DNA of 64,000 nucleotides. It comes from Ferriphaselus amnicola. GTDB taxonomy: Bacteria > Pseudomonadota > Gammaproteobacteria > Burkholderiales > Gallionellaceae. The translations under genes and the position numbers were made by a program. The stretch lies in NCBI RefSeq assembly GCF_000974685.2, contig NZ_AP018738.1, forward strand, positions 1,550,001-1,614,000, read 5' to 3'. How positions within the stretch are numbered: position 1 is the stretch's first letter; each line of letters begins with the position of its first letter. Shown here one piece after another: positions 41,684-50,569 of this stretch. The notes under the pieces are model-generated. The model worked only from the letters and a program-made list of their open reading frames with translations, was not told where the DNA came from and did not search any database.

Positions 41684-44377
41684 ATGAACCCAAGGCTGCT
41701 CAACGACATCACCCACAGGCTTGAAAACGACTACGGATTCAAGCCCGATGGCGAATACCTCCGCAAAGGCGAGTGCCCCTCATGCCATAAGCGCGAGATG
41801 TACACCAGCGCTGACGAGCCGTGGGTGATCCGCTGCGGTCGGTTGAACAAGTGCGGTGCCGAGTATCACGTTAAAGAGCTCTACCCTGAGATTTTCACCA
41901 ACTGGAGCGAGCGCCATCCGGTAACCACCGAAGAGCCACATGCCGCCGCCGATGCCTATATGCGCGATGGGCGCGGATTCGATTTGGCTAAGGTCAGCGG
42001 CTGGTACACGCAGGAGAGCTACTACAGCCCCGAGCTGAAGCTGGGGTCGGCCACCGTGCGCTTTCCACTGCCCGGCATCGGCTACTGGGAACGCATCATC
42101 GACAAGCCCGAGCGCTTCGGCAAACGCAAGGCCACCTTCCGTGGCGACTACAAGGGATGCTGGTGGTCAGCCCCCGGCCTCGATCTGGAAGCCGACGATG
42201 TCACCGAGCTATGGATCGTCGAAGGCATCTTCGACTGCATCGCCCTGCTCCACCACGGCATCACCAGCGTGAGCGCGCTGACCTGCAACAACTACCCAGC
42301 AAAGTCACTGCTCGCACTGGCTCAAGCGAGACAGGCGCTCGGACGCAAGCTACCCAAACTCGTGTGGGCGATGGATACCGGCAAGGCCGGTGAAGACTAC
42401 ACCCGCAAATTCGTCAGCCGCAGCCGCGAAGATGGCTGGGAATCCGTTGCCGCCCAGCCGCCAACCGGCAAGCTGAAGCTTGATTGGAACGAGCTACACC
42501 AGCGCAATAAGCTCGATAGCAAAATGATCGAGGAATCGCTCTATCGTGGCTCCCTGCTCACCGCCATAAGCGCTCACGAAAAAGCCCTGCTGATGTTCAA
42601 CAAAACAGCCTGGAACACAATTTATTTCGGCTTCGAGAGCAGGTTGTACTGGTTTGAGGTAAACCTAGAAAAATACGGCAAGGCTATGGAAGTACTGGTC
42701 GATTCGTTCAAAGATCTGACAGACGACGAGCGGCGCGAGCGCGCAATGATGGAGTCGCACACCCTGCGTGAGATCGCGAACTTCCTGCCGACTGCACTGT
42801 ACTTTCAGGAAAATAAGCTAACAGATGAGCAGTGGTACTTCTTCAGAGTTGACTTCCCACACAGCGGGGAATCGGTCAAGAAAGCGCTCACTCCACAGCA
42901 GGCATCAAAGTCGGTTGAGTTCAAATCCAATATTTTCTGCGCGCCAGGTGCGTACTACACGGCGAACGCAACTCAGCACGACTTCATGATGAAGCGCTGG
43001 ACGGAAGGCATCAAGGTGGTTGAGGTGCTCGACTCAGTCGGATACAGCAGCACCACGCAGTGCTATGTATTTGGTGATCTAGCCGTTAAGAACGGGAAGT
43101 TATACACGCTAAATGAAGAGGAGTACTTCGAGATAGGGAAGATGTCTATCAAGCTCAAGGCAAGAGCGGTGGAATTGAATATCAACTCGGATCTGAATCA
43201 ATTATCTCGAGACTGGATAGAACTGTTGTGGCAGTGCTATCGCTATAAGGGAATTGCAGTATTGGCATTCTGGCTTGGAAGCCTATTCGCAAAACAGATC
43301 CGCAAGAAGCACAAGTCTTTCCCTTTCCTGGAGTGCGTCGGCGAGCCGGGTTCCGGAAAGTCGACGCTGATCGAGTTCCTGTGGAGTCTGTGCGGGCGCT
43401 CTGACTACGAGGGATTCGACCCCGTGAAATCTTCGAACGCGGCGCGGGCGCGCAACTTCTCGCAGGTGTCCAATCTTCCCATTGTGCTGATGGAGGGTGA
43501 CCGCACCGAGGAAGATCGCTTCAAGCAGAGAGGATTCGACTGGGATGAGCTCAAGCCATTATTCGATGGACGAAGCGTGTACAGCCGTGGCATCAAGAAC
43601 AGCGGAAATGAAACCTATGAGCCGACGTTCGACGGCGCGCTGATTATCAGTCAGAACGCAGAGGTGAAGGCGTCTCCGGCAATGATGGAGCGCATCGTCC
43701 ATATCGAGTTCGACAAATCGTCGCATACGAATGAAACCAAGGATCTGGCCGATGCACTGCGCGATGTCTCAATGGATGATGTTTCTGGGTTCGTTCTCAA
43801 GGCGACCATGGCAGAGAAGAGCATCATGGAAACCTACATCGAGCGCCAAAAGCATTACTACCAGCATATCCGCTCTCTCAAGGGTGTACGTAATGGCCGC
43901 GTGATCCTGAATCACTCGCAACTCAGCGCATTTGTCGACTGCTTGGCCTGCATCCTACCGATCGGGAAGCGCGAGCTTGAGGAAACTCATTCATTCATCG
44001 AATACATAGCCGTTGAGCGTCAGCAGGCGCTGGAAGAAGATCACCGTATTGTCCAGGAATTCTGGGAGACCTACGAATTCCTCAATGGGAACGACGAAAC
44101 ACCGCGCCTAAACCATGCTCGAAAAGAAGAGCTGCAAATCGCAATCAACCTCAATCATTTCGTCGCTGTAGCCTCCGATTTTCGTCAGCAAATACCAGAG
44201 CTTGGCGAGCTGAAAAAGATGCTTAAGACCAGCCGCACGCACAAGTTCGTCGGCATCAAGACGGTGAACAGCGCCATCAATTCCGCCTGGAATGCACGCC
44301 GACGCAACGAAGGCGGTGATGAGAAGCCAGCCACCGTCAAGTGCTGGGTCTTTGAGAACCCGAGCCCCAAGAAATGA
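41684..44377 (+). CDS. Primase-helicase replication protein (zinc finger, toprim, SF3/DnaB-like ATPase)
   Basis: 897 residues. Zinc-finger cysteines C31, C34, C51 and C57; a toprim domain with Glu180 in LWIVEGIFDC and an AMDTGKAGEDY stretch near 230; and a C-terminal ATPase with Walker A GEPGSGKST (553-561) followed by IVLMEGDRTEEDR as Walker B region. It should prime and unwind phage DNA, like P4 alpha, replacing the rolling-circle gpA of P2. The start follows the T-tract of the terminator closely and lacks a strong ribosome site. Confidence 0.85.
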   Translation: MNPRLLNDITHRLENDYGFKPDGEYLRKGECPSCHKREMYTSADEPWVIRCGRLNKCGAEYHVKELYPEIFTNWSERHPVTTEEPHAAADAYMRDGRGFDLAKVSGWYTQESYYSPELKLGSATVRFPLPGIGYWERIIDKPERFGKRKATFRGDYKGCWWSAPGLDLEADDVTELWIVEGIFDCIALLHHGITSVSALTCNNYPAKSLLALAQARQALGRKLPKLVWAMDTGKAGEDYTRKFVSRSREDGWESVAAQPPTGKLKLDWNELHQRNKLDSKMIEESLYRGSLLTAISAHEKALLMFNKTAWNTIYFGFESRLYWFEVNLEKYGKAMEVLVDSFKDLTDDERRERAMMESHTLREIANFLPTALYFQENKLTDEQWYFFRVDFPHSGESVKKALTPQQASKSVEFKSNIFCAPGAYYTANATQHDFMMKRWTEGIKVVEVLDSVGYSSTTQCYVFGDLAVKNGKLYTLNEEEYFEIGKMSIKLKARAVELNINSDLNQLSRDWIELLWQCYRYKGIAVLAFWLGSLFAKQIRKKHKSFPFLECVGEPGSGKSTLIEFLWSLCGRSDYEGFDPVKSSNAARARNFSQVSNLPIVLMEGDRTEEDRFKQRGFDWDELKPLFDGRSVYSRGIKNSGNETYEPTFDGALIISQNAEVKASPAMMERIVHIEFDKSSHTNETKDLADALRDVSMDDVSGFVLKATMAEKSIMETYIERQKHYYQHIRSLKGVRNGRVILNHSQLSAFVDCLACILPIGKRELEETHSFIEYIAVERQQALEEDHRIVQEFWETYEFLNGNDETPRLNHARKEELQIAINLNHFVAVASDFRQQIPELGELKKMLKTSRTHKFVGIKTVNSAINSAWNARRRNEGGDEKPATVKCWVFENPSPKK

Positions 44378-44400
44378 ACCACCCACCAAAGGAGACCACC

Positions 44401-44757
44401 ATGAGACGCTACACCATCACCATCATCAGCGCAGCCGGGCGGGCTGTCCGACATATCATCGCCCAGGCGTTCAACACCCTGTGGGGCGCGCTCTACCTGC
44501 GCCCGCCCAAGGATGACTCCGTGATGCGCGTCATCGAATCCGCCATGCGCGCCATGAACGATGTCGGTCGCCGAGGCGATTCCACCGGCGTGTGGCAGAT
44601 GCGCGAGCTGGAACAAGCCACCGTCCTCGCCGGCATCCACAAAGCCGAAGAGCACCTGCCCAAGATGAACGTGATGGACCTCTACACCTCGTTACAGAAG
44701 TTCAAAACCATGCCAGCGGACAACGGCATCAACCACCATGAAGGAGCGACAGCATGA
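44401..44757 (+). CDS. Phage hypothetical protein
   Basis: 118 residues from the ATG at 44401 (AAGGAG upstream). The first 45 residues are basic with a weakly hydrophobic stretch (ITIISAAGRAV), the rest helical. First of a string of genes each overlapping the next by 4 bp (ATGA). Confidence 0.55.
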   Translation: MRRYTITIISAAGRAVRHIIAQAFNTLWGALYLRPPKDDSVMRVIESAMRAMNDVGRRGDSTGVWQMRELEQATVLAGIHKAEEHLPKMNVMDLYTSLQKFKTMPADNGINHHEGATA

Positions 44758-45005
44758 ACTGCGATTGCCTAACCGAAATAAAAGCGAAGCTGCTTGAGTA
44801 TGTTACTCGTCCAAAATATTTCAAGAAGCCCGTGAAGAGATTGGAGCTCTCGGGGATAACCATGCTTTTACAAGATAACAAGTTCGTCACCAGGACATGC
44901 TCTCAGGTAGAGGTTGAGTTGGAGGGGCAGAAGAAGAAAGAGACCTTCCCGATGGTGCATTCGTTCTGCCCGTACTGCGGGAAGAGTCAGGGAGATAAAG
45001 CATGA
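44754..45005 (+). CDS. Small zinc-ribbon-like hypothetical protein
   Basis: 83 residues with an N-terminal CDC and a C-terminal FCPYCGKS, which together could bind one zinc. Overlaps both neighbours by 4 bp. Function unknown. Confidence 0.55.
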   Translation: MNCDCLTEIKAKLLEYVTRPKYFKKPVKRLELSGITMLLQDNKFVTRTCSQVEVELEGQKKKETFPMVHSFCPYCGKSQGDKA

Positions 45006-45409
45006 ACACAAATCTGAAAGCGTATTTCGTCGAGATGAAGATAACAGCTGTAGTGATGGCCGAAGACAGATTCTCGGCTGTTGTTGAGGCGGAGTCCTTG
45101 ACCAATGAAATCATGATGACTTCCGACGCGAACATCGATCGCGTGGTGTTGGTCGAGAGCCTGGATCAGTTCGCCACGCTCGATCCTGACTGGGATGGCG
45201 AATGTGTACCGTTTGGCTACTACGGCAACACCCGTCTCAAAGACCTGCTGCCACAGGAGAAATGCGCGCAGCCATCACCCAGACGGCCATCCTGCGCCGT
45301 GAATGGTATTCCGGGAAGTGGAATGGTCTGTGGCCGCGTCATTGTCGGGCTCAAAGAATGCTCGCTTCCATTAGGTCACTGTGAGCATCAAGAAGGAGGT
45401 GCAGCATGA
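45002..45409 (+). CDS. Phage hypothetical protein
   Basis: 135 residues with four Cys in the C-terminal third (EKCAQP, PSCAVN, MVCGRV, KECSLP). No family recognised. 4-bp overlap with its neighbours. Confidence 0.55.
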   Translation: MNTNLKAYFVEMKITAVVMAEDRFSAVVEAESLTNEIMMTSDANIDRVVLVESLDQFATLDPDWDGECVPFGYYGNTRLKDLLPQEKCAQPSPRRPSCAVNGIPGSGMVCGRVIVGLKECSLPLGHCEHQEGGAA

Positions 45410-45996
45410 CCCCCAATACCGAACTCTCCCTGCTGCTCCAGTCAGGCAACTACTTCGACCTGATCAACCCGCGTCGCTGCGACATCGAGATCGAGGACAT
45501 CGCCCACGCGCTGGCGCACACTTGCCGCTTCGGTGGCCACACGCGCAAGTTCTACAGCGTGGCGCAGCACAGCGTGCTGGTCAGCAAGCATCTGTATCAA
45601 ATGTCACTTGAGAAAAATACATTCGAGGATACAGGGGGGGTAACTAGAAGAGGATTATGCCTGTCCGGCTTGCTGCACGATGCCGCCGAGGCCTTCATCG
45701 GCGACATCCCCGCGCCGCTCAAACGTCTGCTGCCGGATTACCAGCAGATCGAACAGCGCGTCGAGCAAGCCATCTTCCCCGTCTTTGGCATGCTCTACCC
45801 GCTGCCCGCCGCCGTCAAACATGCCGACCTGCGCCTGCTCGCCACCGAGCGCCGCGACCTGATGCCCGAGCACGACGAAGCATGGGAATGCCTGAGAGGC
45901 ATCGAACCGCTCCCCGACTCCATCGACCCGTGGATCCCGCAGGTCGCCTTCGTCCGGTTCATGGAGCGCTATGAAGAGTTGGGAGGTGTGCTGTGA
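45406..45996 (+). CDS. HD-domain phosphohydrolase (YfbR/5'-deoxynucleotidase-like)
   Basis: 196 residues. HTRKFYSVAQHSVLVSKHL supplies the first His, LLHDAAEAFIGDIPAPLK the HD pair and the second Asp region. The family removes phosphate from deoxynucleotides or related substrates. In a phage it could adjust the dNTP pool or serve as a counter-defence or exclusion function. Confidence 0.8.
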   Translation: MTPNTELSLLLQSGNYFDLINPRRCDIEIEDIAHALAHTCRFGGHTRKFYSVAQHSVLVSKHLYQMSLEKNTFEDTGGVTRRGLCLSGLLHDAAEAFIGDIPAPLKRLLPDYQQIEQRVEQAIFPVFGMLYPLPAAVKHADLRLLATERRDLMPEHDEAWECLRGIEPLPDSIDPWIPQVAFVRFMERYEELGGVL

Positions 45997-46448
45997 AGAT
46001 GGCCAAAGCAAACCAAGCCGACTTGGAAATGGCGATGGAGCTGACCAGCTCCCTTGATGTGCTTACCGGATGGTGGCCAATCGTCCCACTAGCCATCGAA
46101 CAGGTCGGCGATCTTGAAGAAAGTGAACATTTCGACCGCGATGATGCGGAGCAGTGCCAGCGCGTGCTTGGATACCTCCTTGACCTTGCTGACAAGGCTT
46201 CACTGCTGCGCGTCACATTCGGCTGTGCTGTGATGCTCGATCCGACCAATGAGCTGGTTGACCCAGAATCCGACAGCATTGATCACCATCCAAAGCGCCA
46301 GCAGCGCGACGAGCTGCTGGAGGTGCTGAAATCCATCGTCGGAGAGATCGATGGCCCGAATAAACCATTCAGCGCAGATTCCTACCTGCCGCCACATCTG
46401 GTTGAAAAAGCCCGCGCCACCATCGCCAAGACAGGAGGTGCAGCATGA
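45993..46448 (+). CDS. Phage hypothetical protein
   Basis: 151 residues, acidic, helical; overlapping 4 bp at each end. No motif recognised. Confidence 0.5.
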   Translation: MKMAKANQADLEMAMELTSSLDVLTGWWPIVPLAIEQVGDLEESEHFDRDDAEQCQRVLGYLLDLADKASLLRVTFGCAVMLDPTNELVDPESDSIDHHPKRQQRDELLEVLKSIVGEIDGPNKPFSADSYLPPHLVEKARATIAKTGGAA

Positions 46449-46651
46449 GCACAAACTTATTTCCGCACGTTTATGAGCGTCTGATAAAGGAAAACACTGA
46501 TTGGCTGCTGGATGCCACAAAGCACATAGAAAACTCGCTTGAGCGGGAGCACATTATTTCGATAATGAATCACAGCGCAAAAGAATATCGCGAGCGCGGA
46601 TACGAAGAGGCAATGAGTGAGCGTGCGGATGGTAAAGGAGGGAAACCATGA
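46445..46651 (+). CDS. Small phage hypothetical protein
   Basis: 68 residues, highly charged and helical. Overlaps neighbours by 4 bp. No family recognised. Confidence 0.5.
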   Translation: MSTNLFPHVYERLIKENTDWLLDATKHIENSLEREHIISIMNHSAKEYRERGYEEAMSERADGKGGKP

Positions 46652-47307
46652 GCTACCAACTTACTGAGCAATCCTTTCTCAAGGACGTTGCCGATCACCA
46701 GATGCACGTCCTGATGGATAACGGTGTGTACCGGCACATCCGGTTCAAGCAACCAGACACAGGCTGCTACCACTTCGACCTAATCACTTACCCTGGCTAT
46801 CTGGTGTACTCGGGCGATATGGGCTGTTACGTCTTTTCTCGGCTGGACGATATGTTCCAGTTCTTCCGCACTGACCGGTGTGACTTTAACTACAACTCCA
46901 ACGGCCTGAGCATCAACCTCGGATACTGGAGCGAGAAGCTACGCGCCGTGGATGGAAACCGTTCAAATGCCGGTGTTACTGAGTTGGACGAAGATCGCAT
47001 CAGGCAAGTCATCAATGAATACCGACTGAGTTGGGTGCGGAGCTACCGCCATAAGCTAGACAAGGATAATCGTCGCTGGTTGTGGGAGGATGTAGAAAGC
47101 CACGTGCTTGCCAGCGATAACGCCGAAGAAATGCTGCGTTCGGCATACTCCTTCAGCGAGTGGGTAGGTGGCCACAACTTTTGTTTTGATGACCTTTGGG
47201 ATCACGACTTCACAAAGTACACCCACCACTTCCTCTGGTGTTGCTATGCGCTGGCATGGGGCATCCAGCAGTACGACAAGATGAAAGCTTCAGAGGTGTC
47301 AGCATGA
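46648..47307 (+). CDS. Phage hypothetical protein
   Basis: 219 residues, rich in Tyr, Asp and Trp (YVFSRLDDMFQFFR, LDKDNRRWLWEDVES). Cytosolic. 4-bp overlaps on both sides. Not recognised. Confidence 0.55.
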   Translation: MSYQLTEQSFLKDVADHQMHVLMDNGVYRHIRFKQPDTGCYHFDLITYPGYLVYSGDMGCYVFSRLDDMFQFFRTDRCDFNYNSNGLSINLGYWSEKLRAVDGNRSNAGVTELDEDRIRQVINEYRLSWVRSYRHKLDKDNRRWLWEDVESHVLASDNAEEMLRSAYSFSEWVGGHNFCFDDLWDHDFTKYTHHFLWCCYALAWGIQQYDKMKASEVSA

Positions 47308-47660
47308 TCCCCCTCGACTCCATCACCTCACTGCACGTCACACTGTCCATACTGCTGTCGTCCATCACGCCGGACTTCATCAACGGCGGCTTCGAGCTGC
47401 TAGCCGGCTTCTTCGTGCTCAACCACTGCCGGGTACTGCACGCCCACAAGCAAGCGCGCGGCGTGTCGCTGGCCAGCGTGCTGTTCTTCACCCTGTGGGG
47501 GCTGTGGAACCTCTACTACTACCCCTCGCTGCACCAGCCGCTCAGCTACTACGGCGGCTGGTTCGTGGTGGCGGCCAATGCCCTCTACGTCAGCATGATG
47601 GTCAGCTACCGCAGCCGCGAGGATCTGGGCGGCGAGATTTATCTAGGGGTCGGGAAATGA
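47304..47660 (+). CDS. Phage membrane protein
   Basis: 118 residues from the ATGA overlap with the previous stop; about four membrane helices, including a WGLWNLYYYPSLHQPLSYYG turn. Could be an exclusion protein; function unknown. Confidence 0.6.
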   Translation: MIPLDSITSLHVTLSILLSSITPDFINGGFELLAGFFVLNHCRVLHAHKQARGVSLASVLFFTLWGLWNLYYYPSLHQPLSYYGGWFVVAANALYVSMMVSYRSREDLGGEIYLGVGK

Positions 47661-48040
47661 GACCCCTATCCATCCACATCGACCACCTGCGCCAGTTCAG
47701 CGCAGATGGTCAGGTGTATCGCGCGTTCCACTCGTTGATCGTGGCGCGCATGGGGGCGCTGTTGCTGGTACCGATGCACCTTGTGTCTGGACGCATCGAC
47801 ACCGTTGTAGATGGCTGCCCGGTGCCGTGGGAAGAGGTGTATGCGGTGCTGGAGTATCCAGTGCGTCCACAAATGGGCGAGGTGCGCGGCGAGTTGTTCA
47901 AGCGGGTGCAGATGTTGGCTCAGGTGGGCATTGACCCAGCGGACTGCGACATGGATCACATCTCTCCGATGGTGATGGGACGGGAATCGGTGCTGCGCCT
48001 GGTGCATTCCAGCGGGGTCAGATTCGCGGTGGTGCATTGA
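47657..48040 (+). CDS. Phage hypothetical protein
   Basis: 127 residues from the ATGA overlap. Soluble; no motif recognised. Ends directly before the DUF4224 gene. Confidence 0.5.
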   Translation: MRPLSIHIDHLRQFSADGQVYRAFHSLIVARMGALLLVPMHLVSGRIDTVVDGCPVPWEEVYAVLEYPVRPQMGEVRGELFKRVQMLAQVGIDPADCDMDHISPMVMGRESVLRLVHSSGVRFAVVH

Positions 48041-48286
48041 GTGGATCCTATGCCGCCCTGGCTATCACAGGCAGAAATTGACGATCTATGTGCTCCGCTG
48101 ACGCAGTACGCGGCTCAGCTGCGCTTCATTCGCGGGCTGGGGCTAACGGTGCGCACCAAGCCAAACGGTGCTCCATTGCTGATGCGCGCCCACTTCGAGG
48201 AGGTAATGACTCCGGCGAAGAAATCAAAACACACCAAATGCCAGCCTAACAGCGCTGGATTGCGCCTAGCCTACGCGAAGGGGTAG
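48041..48286 (+). CDS. DUF4224-like protein
   Basis: 81 residues from a GTG directly after the previous stop (an ATG nine bases later is possible). LSQAEIDDLCAPLTQYAAQLRFIRGLGLTV is the DUF4224 pattern, a short domain very often encoded next to phage integrases; it may help integration or excision. The integrase ATG follows by one base. Confidence 0.75.
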   Translation: MDPMPPWLSQAEIDDLCAPLTQYAAQLRFIRGLGLTVRTKPNGAPLLMRAHFEEVMTPAKKSKHTKCQPNSAGLRLAYAKG

Positions 48287-48287
48287 T

Positions 48288-49382
48288 ATGGTTCGCATGG
48301 TCGGTCGCCGAAAAAATAATCCCCTCGGTCTTGAGCCTCGCGTCTATCCAAAGCGTGGGGCGTTTTATTACGTCCACCGAGACAATCGGTGGGAACGTCT
48401 CGGCACTGACATTGAGCAGGCCAATAAGCGCGCCAGACTCTACAACGACAGCCAGGGCGAGTACGGCACCATGGCCTACTGGCTCGACATGTTCATCGTC
48501 GATTGCGAGGTTCGCGTCAAATCAAAAAGCCTAGCCCAGCGCACGCTGCAAGATTACCGAGCCGACATCGAGCCGCTCAAGATCTACTTCGCCGCGCCGA
48601 TGCTACCGACCGATATCGAACCAAACCACATCCAGAACTATCTGGAGATAGGCGCGACATCAGGCCGACCGGTACGCGCCAATCGTGAGAAAGCCTGCCT
48701 ATCATCCTGCATCAGCTGGCTGATCCGAACCGGCAAGGTGGACGGCCTAATCGTCAACCCCTGCATGCGCTCCAGCGGCATCAAGCGCAACGCCGAAAAG
48801 AAGCGCGAGCGCTACGTCACCAACGACGAATACCGCGATGTCTATGCCGCCGCACCGCCTCAAGTGCAGGCTATGATGGAATTGACCTACCGCACGCTAC
48901 AGCGACCCGAGAGCGACATCCTCGACTGGACCGTGGCCAACCTAACTATGAAAGACGGCAAGCGCATCCTGCGTGTCAACCAAGGCAAGACAGGCAAGAT
49001 CGTTGACATCGCCCTGCCCGAAGACCTACATGCGTTGCTGCAAAAACTGGTCGGCGACATCCCGCGCATCGGAAAGCCGCTGATCTGCGGAAGTCGCGGA
49101 AAGTACGCTGGCCAGCGCTACACCTACGATGGCATCAGCTCCATGCTCAAGCGCGCGATCGCCAAGGTCAACGCTGAGCGAGTGAAGAACGGCCAACACC
49201 AGATGCCGCCTTTTGGTTTCCGCGACCTCAAGGGAAAAGGCGCGACCGACATGTGGATCTCCGGCATACCCATCGAAGAGATCCAGCTCCTGTGCGGCCA
49301 CGAAGACAAGACCACCACCGAGAAGTACATCAAGCAACGATGGCGTGAAACGGCTCAGCCCAATCGGGTGATGATGGCCTGA
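48288..49382 (+). CDS. int: Tyrosine-type site-specific integrase
   Basis: 364 residues. N-terminal arm-binding domain, SAM-like core-binding domain (about 65-155) and catalytic domain. Candidate active-site residues are R206 (QRPESD), K in QGKTGK, R312 and K315 in FRDLKGKG, H338 in LCGHED and the nucleophile Y347 (TEKYIK). The second arginine of the usual H-x-x-R box is a lysine, which I believe occurs in some DUF4224-associated integrases. The gene lies 132 bp from attR. Confidence 0.93.
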   Translation: MVRMVGRRKNNPLGLEPRVYPKRGAFYYVHRDNRWERLGTDIEQANKRARLYNDSQGEYGTMAYWLDMFIVDCEVRVKSKSLAQRTLQDYRADIEPLKIYFAAPMLPTDIEPNHIQNYLEIGATSGRPVRANREKACLSSCISWLIRTGKVDGLIVNPCMRSSGIKRNAEKKRERYVTNDEYRDVYAAAPPQVQAMMELTYRTLQRPESDILDWTVANLTMKDGKRILRVNQGKTGKIVDIALPEDLHALLQKLVGDIPRIGKPLICGSRGKYAGQRYTYDGISSMLKRAIAKVNAERVKNGQHQMPPFGFRDLKGKGATDMWISGIPIEEIQLLCGHEDKTTTEKYIKQRWRETAQPNRVMMA

Positions 49383-49389
49383 TAAATCT

Positions 49390-49459
49390 GTCTAAGATCG
49401 ACCAAAAACCCAATAAAAACGAGCCCGAACTTACCATAAAACGGCGATTTATCTTAGAC
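49390..49459. promoter_or_regulatory. Candidate integrase arm-type sites near attR
   Basis: GTCTAAGATC (49390-49399) and ATCTTAGAC (49451-49459) face each other and match the palindrome at 10646-10667. Together the sites flank the joined att in the circular phage. Confidence 0.5.
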
Positions 49460-49514
49460 AGGTTCGATGCTGAAACGTAGATATGGCGCGGAATTCAGCC
49501 CAGAACGGACTCCC

Positions 49515-49572
49515 GACTGTTAATCCGCAGGTCCCTGGTTCGAGTCCAGGTCGGGGAGCCAAACAAATCAAG
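49515..49572 (+). repeat. attR: right copy of 58-bp att direct repeat
   Basis: Identical to 10541-10598. It holds the original chromosomal 3' part of tRNA-Asn, now detached from the gene. Confidence 0.95.
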
Positions 49573-49604
49573 CACTTAGTCAGAAATGACTAGGTGCTTT
49601 TTTT
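49571..49604 (+). terminator. Original chromosomal terminator of tRNA-Asn
   Basis: AGCACTTAGTCA, loop GAAA, TGACTAGGTGCT, then a T-tract to 49603. It sits directly after attR, as it would have behind the tRNA before integration. Confidence 0.75.
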
Positions 49605-49687
49605 CATTCCGAGTGATCCAATGCCGAAAAGTCCGAGGGTCGGCATTAAATAATCCGTGGGTGGGGGCATTGTGTGGGGGAGTGATT

Positions 49688-49831
49688 GATTTGGAATACC
49701 AAGGAAAAACAAAAAAAGCCCGGAAAGCCGCATAAACACTAGGTTCAGGGAAAATTCACGAGCAAAGCGGATTTGGAACAAATTAAACAGAAAAGCGCGT
49801 AATCCGCGCTTTTTTGCATTTGATTTGGAAC
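49688..49831 (+). promoter_or_regulatory. Three GATTTGGAA repeats: possible MuA-type end-binding sites
   Basis: GATTTGGAA at 49688, 49770 and 49822; the last two extend to GATTTGGAACA and share a downstream TAAACA. Three spaced sites at the left end resemble the L1-L3 layout of Mu. Confidence 0.5.
49792..49815 (-). terminator. Hairpin after the ORF6C-like gene
   Basis: AAAGCGCG and CGCGCTTT form a stem with A-tract and T-tract on its two sides, about 60 bp past the stop of the 49873-50541 gene. Confidence 0.6.
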
Positions 49832-49872
49832 AGTCTAAACATTAAACTGGCCAAATTTGAACGGGATAAAAT

Positions 49873-50541
49873 CTACTGGCCGGGCTTCTTAGCCATGATA
49901 TACGCATAGGTGCGCTGTAGCTCATCAGTTGCCAGATCGGCAAGCGATTCAGCGCTGAAATTCTTGCGGATGTAGGCTTTATACGCCTCAGGGTCACCAA
50001 GCTGGTTATTGCAGCGTGCTTTAATTGCCCCAATACGCGCAGACCGCCACTGCTTATCTTTCGCAGGCGCTGAAGCCTTGCCGCGCAGAATGGCAATCTG
50101 CTTGCGAACATAGGCCACCGCAGCATCATACCTATCCGCCTGAATCAAATGATATGACGTAACACCTGCGGCCTTGTTGATCCTAGACCATGCTGCACCA
50201 AAGCCAAGAGGCTGCTTTTTAATGGAATTATGGAGCGTTATCCACTCGTCACGCAGCGCAGTCAGCGCGATCTTCTGCTCATTTGAAATCACCCCATCGC
50301 CGGGCGTAACGGTCACGCGCGGGCTGCGTGGTGGCTGCGTGTATTGATGGTTATGGATGTCGCCGCCAGCGATTTGACCTGCGGCCACGCCGTCGCCGTT
50401 GACGTAGATCACATTGCCCGTAGGTGGGGCGGGCTTCTTGCGTGGCGCGCGCTTCGGTTTGACTGGGGCAGCGATTTCAGCGGACGTAGCTTCATTCAGG
50501 GCGGCTTGTAGGCGGACAATCTTTTCATCACGATCAGACAT
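49873..50541 (-). CDS. ORF6C-like phage protein
   Basis: 222 residues from the ATG at 50541 (MSDRDEKIVRLQAALNEA); 33 further upstream codons cross repeated DNA and are rejected. Lys/Pro-rich middle (KPKRAPRKKPAPP), a GDGVAAGQIAGGDIHNH stretch, then a C-terminal helical domain (about 105-222) resembling the ORF6C/KilA-C domain of phage antirepressors. Possibly regulates the lytic-lysogenic choice of the Mu-like phage. Confidence 0.55.
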   Translation of the reverse strand: MSDRDEKIVRLQAALNEATSAEIAAPVKPKRAPRKKPAPPTGNVIYVNGDGVAAGQIAGGDIHNHQYTQPPRSPRVTVTPGDGVISNEQKIALTALRDEWITLHNSIKKQPLGFGAAWSRINKAAGVTSYHLIQADRYDAAVAYVRKQIAILRGKASAPAKDKQWRSARIGAIKARCNNQLGDPEAYKAYIRKNFSAESLADLATDELQRTYAYIMAKKPGQ

Positions 50542-50569
50542 CAAATCTCTCCTTTTTTTTGAGTAAACG

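Larger units (their letters stand above)
10541..49572. mobile_element. P2/186-like prophage integrated in tRNA-Asn
   Basis: About 39 kb between 58-bp perfect direct repeats of the tRNA 3' end. It carries a full P2-type morphogenesis set in P2 order (Q, P, O, N, M, L, X, lysis, R, S, V, W, J, I, fibre, FI, FII, E/E', T, U, D), a repressor/early region, a primase-helicase, and an integrase beside attR. No structural gene is visibly broken, so it may be inducible. It differs from P2 in the replication module, in having int at the far end from the tail genes, and in an extra large fibre gene between M and L. Confidence 0.93.

Noticed and set aside
49590-49781. 63-codon minus-strand frame near the left end of the Mu-like element
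   Set aside because: It covers the end repeats, with no known similarity and no upstream ribosome site.
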